This document shows, in pieces, positions 23,866 to 34,306 of a DNA stretch of 64,000 bases. Source of the DNA: Thozetella sp. PMI_491 (taxonomy: Eukaryota; Ascomycota; Sordariomycetes; Chaetosphaeriales; Chaetosphaeriaceae); assembly GCA_021432635.1 (NCBI GenBank), contig MU270093.1, positions 212,810 to 276,809 of the forward strand. Reading direction: 5' to 3'. Each line of letters opens with the position of its first letter. The stretch's first letter is position 1. Below the pieces are notes generated by a model. That model was not told the DNA's origin and searched no databases. It saw only the letters and a list, made by a program, of their open reading frames with translations. The position numbers and the translations under genes are program-made.

Positions 23866-25146
23866 CTAGGAGCTAGCCTGGTTGCTGGGGAGCCATGATG
23901 GATTATTTTCGACCGTGATGGGATACTTGTCCAGAGATTCGTACCACTGGATGACAGAACCTATCTGGGAACCGGTATCGTGTCAGTGATTTCCTGTTGC
24001 TTGCCAATGTTCCTCGCTCCTACCCTTTCCGAGTCCCCCGTGTGGAATCTCGGAGAAGGCAAGAGGCATATATATATCTCGGGTTGGTGTGTGCAAGTGT
24101 GGGTGGATGGGTGAGCCACGCAAGACGTACCAGGAACGCCCACGAGCCGATGAACGTGGACAGAGTTGAGGCATACTCCATCCCATCTTTGTCGATCGCA
24201 AAGCCGAACGCGCCGCAGAGGGTAAACCCAAGGGCCCCGACCAAGTTCCACAGCCCGATGTGCCACCCCAATACTTTAGGAGCAGGGATGTACCACTTGT
24301 CTTGAACTTCCAGCATAAACAGCAGGCTAGACACGATAAACCCGCACCCGCCGACAACCTGGGGCAGCCAGAATACCCCATTCTCTACCGGCGTTGGCAG
24401 GGAGTTCAGGATGGGCGGCAAACCCGTAAAGCCCGAAATCCAGAAGATGGTCGCTCCCAACATCTGCGAGAGACAGGCGAGGAACCCAATGTCTCGGAAG
24501 TAATGCGTGGACAACTCCCGCCAAGTCGGCCACCACGACCAGCGCCGCCCAGCGCCGACCATCCCTAAATCACCAGGACCATCCCCCAGACCCGCCTCTG
24601 CGCCATCCACCAACGGGCCGCTGCTGTCGTCTCCCTGGGCTCGGCGGGTAGCCGCGATGGACGCGCTCCTGCCTACGTGGTGGTGCTGGCAGCTGTTGTG
24701 CCTGGGGCGTAGGAGGAGGCCGCGGCTCTCGATGGCCTCCTCGAGCGCCCAGCCGAAGCAGTAGGACCGGTTCTCGTTGACCGCCTCAAGCATGAGCAGA
24801 ACGGAGCCGAGCTCGAAGACGGTCGCTCCGATGCAGGCGGTCACGCCTCCGCCGGTGGCGGACTCGCCTGGGAACTCGGTGCTCGGCGCGGCAAGAGGCA
24901 GCCACACGAAGAAAGCGTTGATGACCCAGATGACGGAGCCTGGAGGTCAGCTTGGTCCATCCTCCTTGGGTAACGGTGTAGGTGCATGTAGATCCTACCT
25001 AAGGTGAAGACCGTGGCGACATCGTAGCTCACATCCCAGACGGGAAACCGCACAAACATGCGCATGACTCCTCTCCGCGTTTGGGCCCACGTGTTCGTCG
25101 GCTTCGGGGCGTCCACTCCGGCCTTGGCCATAGACGCCGCTGTCAT
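23866..25146 (-). CDS. Multi-pass integral membrane protein, function unknown
   Basis: Fungal membrane protein of a family usually annotated only as 'integral membrane protein'. Exons are 25146-24999, 24939-24131 and 23964-23866; introns are 59 and 166 nt with GT...AG ends and consistent phases, giving 351 aa. Hydrophobic segments occur at VFTLGSVIWVINAFFVWLPL, at GVTACIGATVFELGSVLLML, at GFLACLSQMLGATIFWISGF, at LPQVVGGCGFIVSSLLFML, at GLWNLVGALGFTLCGAFGFA and at LSTFIGSWAFLIGSVIQW, so about six membrane spans. A hydrophilic, His/Gly-rich loop lies between the second and third. The C-terminus reads QWYESLDKYP. The ATG at 25146 has a perfect context (GCCACCATGA) and precedes the conserved-looking NTWAQTRRGVMRMF; the same frame stays open to 25410, so a longer N-terminus is possible. 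I propose no transport function. Confidence 0.85.
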
Positions 25147-26012
25147 GGTGGCGCAGTGACGTCCTTTGCGGTTGTCACGGCTCTTCCAGACATGGTAGAT
25201 CCCTACCGGTGCCTCAAGGCCAGTTGCTCCGTGTGCCTGAGATTGGCCGGGTCCGGCCCCGGCTCCCTCAGATGGACCACCATGAAGAGGCCTCGCAGCT
25301 GCACCGACGGGATGGTACCGCTGCGTCGGATTCAAGAAGGCCACGGGTCCTTTAACATGGTGCGCATCGTAATGGCTCCTTGTGAAGTGGTCGCGCGGTT
25401 CCCTGTCCATCTCACCCTGAGAGCGTGCGCGAGCGAAAGAGAGAGAGCCCAGGCCCCAGCAACACCCAAAAGGACGCGTATGGCCACTGGGGAGAGGTTT
25501 TCGTTCTGGCTTCCCACAAAACGAGCGTCGGTAAAGCGAGTGTGATATCGTAGTTATTGTTCCAACGAGGTTTAGCGAATGACTGAGATCATTGATTCAG
25601 TACTTCGCATCGCAAGCCACGGCAATTGGATCGTTGCCCATACAGGGGATGGATCCTTCAGCGACCGAAAATTCGCAGCGAGGTTCGTGCGTCGTCGCGG
25701 ACTCAGCACGCAGCTTCTGAAAAGTTGACACCCCGTATTCGTCAACATGCATTACCACATACCTACGCAGAGCTGCCCAATGGATTGACGTCACTACCGG
25801 CGGCCCGTTCACCCGGCTTCGCTCCGGTTTTGTTGCTCCGGGGCCATCCAGTCAGCAGCAGCCCTCCACTCGCCCAATGTCGCGATAGCACGTGTGCGAC
25901 GGCTCATGTAGGCAACGCTTGCCAGGAAAGACAGTCTTCGCCTTCCCCGCGTCTAGTTAATGCCAAATTTCTATTATTGTTCCGCGGAACCTTCAATAAA
26001 CCACCGCACCCG
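25147..26012. other. Divergent promoter region, membrane protein / HAD hydrolase
   Basis: This 866-bp interval separates two divergent start codons. The right part stays open in the HAD frame up to 25626, but its translation has no HAD-like content. No gene recognised. Confidence 0.5.
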
Positions 26013-26819
26013 ATGGAGGCCGGCTCACCTCTCTCCCAGGTCAAGGCGCTGACCTTCGACGTCTTCGGAACTGTAGTCGACTGGCGGTTCTCGGTCGAAG
26101 AGGCCCTGGGGCGCGAAGCGGCGAACAAAATCCAGTCCGCATCCTTCGCAGCCCTCCCCAGCGAGGTTCAGGGTAGGGCGAAGTCTCTCACCGCTGACGA
26201 CTGGGCCGCCTTCGCGCAGGAGTGGCGGAACTCGTACGGCCGCTTCACGCTCGGTTTCCAGCCCGGCGTGACACCGTGGAAGGACGTTGACACGCACCAC
26301 CGCGACAGCTTGCTCGAGTTGCTAGACAAGTGGGGAGTGCCGGGTCTCTACGACGCCGACGAAGTCGAGAGGCTGAGTAAGATCTGGCATTTCCTCCGGC
26401 CCTGGCCCGACAGCTCCGAAGGCATTCACAAGCTGGGCACCAAGCTCGTCACTGCGACGCTGTCTAACGGGAATCAGTCGCTGCTCAAGGATCTGAATCA
26501 GTTTGGGGACCTGGGCTTCCAGCGCATCCTGTCTGCCGAGGACTTTCAAGCATATAAGCCAAACCCAGCAACATATTTAGGCGCCTGCAAGGCGCTGGGC
26601 TTGGAGCCATCCCAGGTCGCCATGGTGGCCGCCCACCTGGGAGATTTGCTCTCGGCTCGCTCATACGGGCTCAGGACTATCTATGTGGAGAGGCCGCGCG
26701 AAGAGGCCAAGAACGACCCCGAAGTAGAGAGATATAGAGCTGACAACTCCACCATAGACTTATGGGTGAACGGAGACGAAGAAGGGTTTGTAGAGGTAGC
26801 AAGGCGGTTAGGTATATAA
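26013..26819 (+). CDS. Haloacid dehalogenase-like hydrolase (L-2-haloacid dehalogenase type)
   Basis: HAD-superfamily hydrolase of the type II L-2-haloacid dehalogenase subgroup. Single exon, 268 aa, the normal length for the family. Motif I is LTFDVFGTVVDW with nucleophile Asp16. Motif II is TATLSNGN with Ser151. The motif III lysine lies in AYKPNPATYL (Lys182). Motif IV is VAAHLGDLLSARSYGL with Asp211, characteristic of the dehalogenase subgroup. The cap domain (about 25-130) carries FLRPWPDS just before the core resumes. The start at 26013 directly precedes the first core strand; the upstream in-frame extension is not HAD-like. Fungal members are common and mostly uncharacterised, so true dehalogenase activity is unproven. 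Confidence 0.93.
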   Translation: MEAGSPLSQVKALTFDVFGTVVDWRFSVEEALGREAANKIQSASFAALPSEVQGRAKSLTADDWAAFAQEWRNSYGRFTLGFQPGVTPWKDVDTHHRDSLLELLDKWGVPGLYDADEVERLSKIWHFLRPWPDSSEGIHKLGTKLVTATLSNGNQSLLKDLNQFGDLGFQRILSAEDFQAYKPNPATYLGACKALGLEPSQVAMVAAHLGDLLSARSYGLRTIYVERPREEAKNDPEVERYRADNSTIDLWVNGDEEGFVEVARRLGI

Positions 26820-29800
26820 CAGTTTCCAGCTATATAGCAAAGCTTTTTTCGCATTCGCCCGCGCATAGTGCTAGCTGAACCTCACGAACGCTCTGCCCTG
26901 GTCTAGTTGCGCAACAAGAAACATGAAATTCGACGTGCAGGTCCCAAGGCATCAGAGTGACCTCGAAACTATAAGAGGAAACCCGGAGAGCCTAGCCATT
27001 CGGATGCGTAGACGGACGCAAACCCATCTTGTTCGTCAACACACCTTAACTTAACTGCGGCACCTCACTTACACCTAAGTGTACAAGTTCAACTCAAACG
27101 GGACCGATGGGCATCCGAGACAGTTGTCCGACTGTGCCCACAAACGAGATGTCATATACTCCCCGTCATATCTCCAAGAGAATCTGGGAGCGACCCACAA
27201 GAAACCCCACGGCTTCCATTGGTTTCTAGCCCACCTGGTGTGAGTCTTATTCGTCCCCTTCATGGCGTCATGGCGCCTTGTTATTTCTTCTCGCCGTGGG
27301 GGGGAGGGGGGTGCCTGCCCCGAGAGTATAGCTCGCGCATGAGGGACCACGAGGGACCAAGTGGGACACTAAAAGAGCCCATCCTAGATAGCCCTTGTGC
27401 CGTAGCACCCGCTTCCACGTCTTAAAGGCATCGGGTTCATCTCTGCTTGCGAAGACCAAGCGTATTTGAGGAAAAGAAAGTAGCTTGTTCCCGCCCCGTG
27501 TTGAAACTTGCGCCTTGCGGAAAGCTCGCCTATCGGTGGACCGCGTTTAGCGTCTTTGTGCTTCAAGTGAAGGTACACCCTCGCCGTAACTCTGGGAAAA
27601 GAGACAGGTCATTTCTCCCATCACGAACTCTGGGCCGCGGAAGGCGGGTTCAACCGCCCACGCCAGGGCACCCCTAACCCGATATATGCCGCTGTGGGAA
27701 GAGCAGGCAGAAACCCCAAGGGGACTGATCGGTACCAGACACTACGCACAGAGCGACACGAGTTGGCTACTGGATTGAGAACCCGGTTCAACTCGGGTGT
27801 GATGCGGCGGACCCGAATGGGTGCCGAAACTGTGGAAGCGGGGGTCTAGATATTGGATAGGAAGGCATCTTGCAGGCAGTAGAAGGCCAAGTTCCTCGGT
27901 ATTATGACTTGTGACGGGTTTCCGAGAGAAGGAAGGAGAGATCACCCCGGCCGAGGCGTTGTTAGGCGAGGCGGGTGAAGCAGCAAGCCTCCGACTAGAC
28001 ACACGGCGGGCATCTTTTAGAGCCATACCGACAACTGTCGCTCGGGCCTCACACCCTCCCTCCCCGGATTTGGCAGGATACGATAGGTTACTTTAACATC
28101 AGATGAAGAGTCACCACCCACAGAGGGAGAGATATATAATCTGCTGGGCGGTTGGGTTGCTGGTTCGGTGTGAGCGTGGGAAGCGAGGAGGACTTAGGGC
28201 GGGGATGGTGGCGCCCGCCGGGGGGAGGAGAGGGGGGCACGCGCGTGATGACTGCTCACACCAAGACCGTATGTTTGTCGCCTTGATTTCTGAGTTATCA
28301 ACCCGCCACTCTGCGAGTGCTGTCGGTCACAGACTGGTCTATCAACATTCCCAGGCACACAAAACGGATGGCGTGTCTAAGAACTGGAACAGGCCCGCAC
28401 GGCTCATCACAGGCCAATGCCGCGGTGATGCTGGCGGTAGGCGGTGGCTCGGTACTCGCTAGCTCCTGCAGCAAACCTAGTTAAGGCCGCTTGCGAGCGG
28501 CCCGGCGAGCCAGGAGATGTCGCTTGTTGTTTGGGGTCGTGGGACCGAGGCGACAAGAAACATAGCCCCCTCTTTTGCCTTCCTTCCTCCTCTGGCTCCC
28601 CCTTCTCCAAGGGCGAGGGAGGGAGGGGCTGGCCTTCGCCCTCGCCCACGGGGATCTGAATCGCACCGTTCTATGTGCGGCATGTAACGGGGGTGACGCC
28701 CGTAGCCTAAAGCAACGGGGACCCTGGTAGCGATGCTGAGATCTACCGCAGTACCAGCATCGTGGCCGCCGGGAGGCGGGGGTATCCCGAAGCGAGTGCA
28801 AGCGACCGTGCGGACGGGCTCTCGGCCGCTGCATTGGCGGATGCCATTTTCGATGGAGGGTCGCCAGCTCCCAAGACCAGAACAGGACGACGAGACGACG
28901 AGCTCTATCGGTGCAGATAGCCGCCGCCGCGCCTGCCGGTTAGTCGCGTGTTGCTTCTGGCGGAGCCCCGAGGGCAGACAATTAGGGTTTGGAAGGGCCG
29001 CGAGCGAGCCGTAGGAGGCTGCAGCTGCAGCACCGCACATGTCTCTGCAGCCATAGGGGAAGGGGGGAAGGGGGGGAGGAAGGAAGCTGCGGCCTGCCTG
29101 GACGACCCACGGAAAGGACCGACGCCAGTCCGCCTCGACGGGAGGACATGCAACGTGCAAACTGATCAAAGTGCCTAGTCAGTGCAAGGCAGTCCGTCGC
29201 AAAGCGCCAGGCCTGTGTTACCTGCGCATGCATTGCGCCCGTACCTCAGCTCAGCCAGCAGCCGCGCGCGTCAACGCCCAGACAGACACCAGAGCTGGGT
29301 CGTCCGCCATGCATGGGATCAGGATCTGAAGCGTCCCTTTTGTCAGTTCAGGACCATGTTGGTGGCCAGAGATAAGCCTGGGTGGTTCGGCCGCTTTATA
29401 GCTCTCGATGCTGGGAGATATCCCCTCAAGCATTTTCATGTATGGTTTAACCGATCTTGCCGAAGGTGATTGTTGCACAACCATCTTGCTGCCTTCTTTC
29501 TGAAAAGCATTGCGATACCCCCCCAATCTGCTGTCCCCTCTGCCTCAAGGCTGCCACCGGGTCCTACGGCCTCAAGTTCCTGCTGCCACTGCTGCCGTGG
29601 TTACTTCCCCTTCTCCCTCCCACAATTTCACAACCTTGTGAGATCCTCATTATTCTCTCTCTCTCTCTCTCCGTTCCCTCCCCCCCCCCCCTTCCTGTCT
29701 TTCTCTCCCTCTCTACCCCGGATTGCTATTTCTAGTGCGTTCGCTCTGCAGAACCGTCCCGAGAAGCTGGTACGAGTTTCGGCGAGAGCTCGACTCCAAC

Positions 29801-31258
29801 CCCTCTCCGCCTCCCCACCACCCACTCTCCCGCGCCCTGTCCGCCCGCGTTCGAACTGGTGCAGAATCTGGAACTCGTCCCACATTTGGCCCAGTTCTGG
29901 GACTCGCATTCCCGTGTGCGTGGTCTTGCTCGCTCATCATCTTCGCCACGCCAGCGGGTCTATCCTCGCTTTGCCCTCGAACGGTTCGGGAGACAACATA
30001 ATTGCGGTTTTGGCCGGTTTTGGCCTCGACGAAACAAAAAGAGGACAACCCCCGTTCTCCCCTTCTCTCTCCCCTGGCTGCCGGACAGGATCCCGAAGCG
30101 AATCTAAGGAGACCAACCCTGGCAGCCCATACATCCTTGGAGGCCAGCATTCGGGGCATTGCCATTTCCCAACGGTGCTTGGCGGGTCTGCAGGCTGTGG
30201 ACCCTCGACCGCTATCTATCCTCATCTTCACCTTCTTATTTTCACTATCGCCCGGGGCGTTTCCTCCAAATTTCGGAAATCCCCTCCCGCTTTCTTATCG
30301 CCCGCCCGGAGACCTCCTGGAACTGCTGTGCCCTTTCTTCTTGTTTCTTTTTCTTCACCACGGATCCGGCCGGGGTTTGCCAAGTATTCTGTGCATGTGC
30401 GGCCTGTTGTGCCTGTGAATTCGGGACCTGTCGCCTTTTCTGGAGCCTACGCCCCTCGAGAGGAGCCAAAGAGCGGTTTGCTAGCCAGGCGTGCTAACGT
30501 AGGCCCGGCACTGCACCCCCGACCCCCGACGCTATTGTCCCGAGCCATTGCTCGCCCGAAAAGGTCGCCAGCACCCACAATCTTTTTTTTTTTTGGACCC
30601 TCCCTCTTGTGGCCTGCAGGTCCAGTTGCATGCACACCCTTCAGGCCCTCTCCCACCCGAGTTCCACGCATTAAAAAGGGCTCCCGCTGAAGAGGACCCA
30701 GCCAAGTCCCTAACCCAAAGCTTAGACCGGAGTTGCCCACTTTACTCCACCTTTCCTCCCCACTCGCTGCTGCACCCAACTTTTGCTCAACATTGCTCGC
30801 CGGCCCACGTAGCAGCCACTTGCTGTTGTTGCTTCTCCATCCCCGACTTTCCCCCTTCGACTTTCTCGAAATCCATCTTGCACTCGCACTCCCCGAGGCT
30901 CAACCACCGCATTTTCCCTCCACACACCCGCACCCGCCGAGGCCCCAAAATACCATCAACTTTCGCCTCGCCATCGTTCTTCCTCGCTTTTTTTGCATTT
31001 GTATTGCGCAAAGTTTTGCCAGGCGCTAATTGGAGGGCACTGGAGAATTGTCTCTAGCCCATTCTCCCCCGCTGCTACGCCTGCTTTCCGTCTCCGCCTT
31101 TGCCTCGACCGACCGGAAACGTGCTTTCGGCTTTGGTCAGCTACTATTTAAACTCCCGCCCCTCATCCGACTCTCCTCTGCCCTGATCGGGGACCCTTTC
31201 GCCCACGACCGGACTTCAACCCCAATCGCCACCACGGAGCGTTTCGACCCAATTCGCC
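26820..31258. other. 4.4 kb region upstream of ras-2
   Basis: Between the HAD gene and ras-2. From about 29470 to 31258 the + strand is strongly pyrimidine-biased, with a CT dinucleotide run and C run near 29656-29692. This probably includes the ras-2 promoter and a long 5' leader. A 406-codon open frame at 29470-30690 results from this bias and is not called. TATTTAAA near 31144 is a possible TATA element. Nothing is recognised in 26820-29470. Confidence 0.5.
29656..29692. repeat. CT dinucleotide and poly-C tract
   Basis: A CT-repeat run is followed by a CCTCCC-type block and a C run, within a broader pyrimidine-rich region upstream of ras-2. Confidence 0.75.
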
Positions 31259-32094
31259 ATGGCGGGTAATTTGGTGCTGTACAAGCTGGTGGTGCTCGGA
31301 GACGGAGGTGTAGGAAAGACTGCTCTGACGATCCAGCTATGCCTGCAACACTTTGTCGAGACGGTACGTTGAGCCATCCCGCACGCCGTGCCCGCGCTCC
31401 CTATCTTTTTTGTCCCCCCGCTGCCCAGGTGTATATACATGCTCGTGTGACTAGCGGCGACGGCTAACGCAGACCGATACAGTATGACCCCACGATTGAG
31501 GACTCGTACCGAAAGCAGGTCGTCATAGACAGCCAAGCATGCATGCTCGAGGTCCTAGACACAGCCGGCCAGGAAGAATATACGGCCTTGCGAGACCAAT
31601 GGATACGAGACGGCGAGGGATTCGTCTTAGTCTATAGTATATCCTCCAGATCGTCATTTTCGAGGATCAAACGATTTCACCACCAGATCCACCGAGTCAA
31701 AGAATCGACGACTTCATCGCCGTCTTATCCAGGCTCGCCCATCGCTGCCGCGAGTTCCTCAGCCCCAGTCCCCATAATGCTGGTGGGGAATAAGAGCGAC
31801 CGCGTCACGGAGCGTGAGGTGTCAACCCAGGAGGGTCATGCCCTTGCGCGCGAGCTCGGCTGCGAGTTCGTCGAGGCTTCGGCCAAGAACTGCATAAACG
31901 TTGAGAAGGCCTTCTACGACGTGGTACGGATCCTGCGGAGGCAACGACAGGCGGCCTCCCGACCGATGCCTCCTCCCGGCGGGCGCAACACGAGGATGCC
32001 CACCGGAGGCAACGGCGAAGTGCCAGACTCGCGCTATTACCGCAACAACCGCGGCGAAAAAAAGGGGAAGGGCCCCAAGTGCGTCATATTATGA
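31259..32094 (+). CDS. ras-2: Ras2-type small GTPase
   Basis: Ras GTPase of the fungal RasB/Ras-2 clade, which controls polarised growth and hyphal morphology in Neurospora and Aspergillus. Exons are 31259-31363 and 31483-32094 with a 119-nt intron (gtacgt...acag, phase 0), giving 238 aa. Visible GTPase motifs are GDGGVGKT (14-21), effector loop YDPTIEDSY (36-44), DTAGQEEY (61-68), NKSD (138-141) and SAK (168-170). An insertion of about 20 residues (Ser/Pro-rich, about 110-131) between the Switch II half and NKSD marks the RasB/Ras-2 clade and separates it from canonical Ras1. The tail is basic and ends in the CaaX box CVIL, predicting prenylation and membrane attachment; the Leu at the last position favours geranylgeranylation. 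All nucleotide-binding motifs are intact. Confidence 0.97.
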
Positions 32095-34289
32095 GCGAGC
32101 TGAGACATTTTATCGTGGGCCATGGTTCCTCCCCCCCACTGCTCCGGTCGGATCGCAGCCCCGGGCCCTCTCAAGCTTTCCAGGAGACTGCGGCCGGGCC
32201 TGTCTGTTCCAGCGCCGAGATCTCCGGGGCGATATTCCAACCATACCAATCTATTCAGGCTGATATCCGCTCTTGGATCTGGCCGGCTGCGCGATTCTCA
32301 TCATCGGCTTCTTTGCTTATATTCTACACCCACTTTTGACAGCATTCGTGCACCTACCTCAGTTTTCCCACACGGCGAATGGCGTAGGAACAAAAACAGG
32401 CATCACTGGGAGAGGGGCGCAAATATCCGGGAACCGCCATATCGGGGAAGGTGGCTTTTGTTTCGACCTCGTCGGCACACCACGAGAGAGAAGGCAGTTG
32501 TGGGAGTTCACGGAGTTGGGAGGATGGAGAGGCATGTTCCTTTTCACAACGCACAAATTTTTTGGGAGGCATTCCAATTTTTTCTGTTTCTCTCCCACTC
32601 CCCCGCTCCCCTTGCCAGGATGCCTCCCTCCCCCCCCTCTACAACGCACCATCTCTCTGTCTTTTAGGGGAGTCTATTCCTTTTAGATCCCTCACACATA
32701 CCGGAACGGTCCAGCCAGGGGGAGAGCGATGGAGAAACATCAGAGAAGGAGGAAGGGGCTAGGATGCAGATCAGGGCTGCCCATGACGCGCGGGCCAATT
32801 GGGCCCGAAGGTGGGAGGGGGGCCTGCGAAGCAGTTTTGGAGGCGCAGGGCCATTTTGAGCAAGGCAGAGAGGATGCCTCTTCTAGACATTCCAACATGT
32901 TGCTCCGTGTGAGACTCCAGTGTCTATACCCCCGACTCCCAAGTGTTGTGCCTATAGGGAGGGAATACACCAAACACCAAGAGAAAGTTGTTTCGACGCG
33001 TGCCCACTGTCCCCTGTGCTTTGCTCCTGTCCCACATGCTTTTTTTCTTTGCTCCTAATTCTTCCCACTGAATGCACAGAGGGTAGTGCACCGACCTCGC
33101 TGAAGTAGCGCAGGCTGGGCTAGCTTCAGAGCAAGGGTCGATTCCCTGCTAGTACAGAAGATGCCAACCGAGCCACAGCGCCGATGAAGAGGGGCACATC
33201 TGGTAACGGACAACTCATACCTACAGCACATGGCTAGGTACTAATTCGAGGTCGTTGCTCTGCACCTATCTACGCCCGCTTAGCAAGCCCGAGGGACTGG
33301 CAAGGGTAACCCCCCCTTTTGCCCTCTTCCCTTCTTCCCCGTCCTCTCCTCTCCGTCCGCCTTTTCACGCTACGGAGCGGGCATTATTCCTCTCTCGCTC
33401 TCTTGCCTGCGCGCCGAGGGAGGGGAGAGAGCGGGGGGGAAGAGGGTGTGTGAGTGACGGCGGGCACCCCTTAGCATGGCCTCCTATCCGCAACAGAGGA
33501 AACCTTGAGACCCCAGACCGAGCCCGAACCCGAATCCACTTGCCGTGTTTCCCTTGCGCATCCTCGGGCCTTCCTAGACCCCATTCGCTCACCCAGGGCT
33601 CCCCTCGGTCGAGTGAGCAAGCAAGTAGCTTCTCCCGGATTTCCACGTCTTTGCGGGGAGGTAGCGGGGGTAAGGGGGGGGTGTGGGAGTTTTCGGGAGC
33701 CGAAGGGGGGTGTCGGGATCAGCACATCGAACGAGCCAAGGGCCTTACTCTGCTCGTGCCCGTGTCTATCACAGGCAAAAGAGAAAGAAAAGAAAGAAAA
33801 AACGCCTTCCCGTCCACAGGTTACCCCTCCCCCCGCGCCCCCAAAGAAGAGATGGTTTCATCAGCCTGGGCGCTCGGATGGTGGGGTTGCGCAGAGAGAA
33901 GGTCCCCGTGTCTCCTATACCACCAGTCCCGTCCCGCGCCTTGCATGTCTACGACCACTGACGCAGCTCACCGGTCCCCACCAAGTGCCAGCTATCAACG
34001 CCGCCGCGAGCATAGCGGGAAGAGCCAGCACTGGAGGACCCCTTTCCTCATTAGGCAGTCTCTATTATCGCCGACTTAGTAGATAGTAATATGTCTACTA
34101 GGTACTAGTTATGACCGCTAGCTTCCGTAGCTAGGTACCTACCATTTGCCGTACGGCTTCTTCGTGCTCTCTTACAAGGCGCCGGCTCCGCACCCGCGAG
34201 GTTCACGCAACAGCACCAGAGCAGCAAATGCGCACCGCGCAGACGCCATTTTAGCCCAATGGTAAATGGTAGGGGCGCTCTCCGCCCGT

Positions 34290-34306
34290 CCCCCCCCCCC
34301 CCCCCC
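34290..34306. repeat. Poly-C homopolymer
   Basis: A run of about 17 C in noncoding DNA. Confidence 0.85.

Noticed and set aside
29470-30690. 406-codon open frame upstream of ras-2
   Set aside because: Its Ser/Pro/Leu/Phe-rich translation follows from the CT-rich strand, which rarely forms stop codons. No domain or conserved block is visible.
33085-33165. tRNA-like stretch with an A-box-like TAGCGCAGGCTGG and GGTCGATTCC
   Set aside because: The T-loop lacks one T of the B-box and the D and acceptor stems do not pair, so it is not a functional tRNA.
33255-34079. 274-codon open frame in the ras-2/OPY2 interval
   Set aside because: Composition-driven, Arg/Ser/Pro-rich, no motif, and an overlapping frame of similar length exists in another phase.
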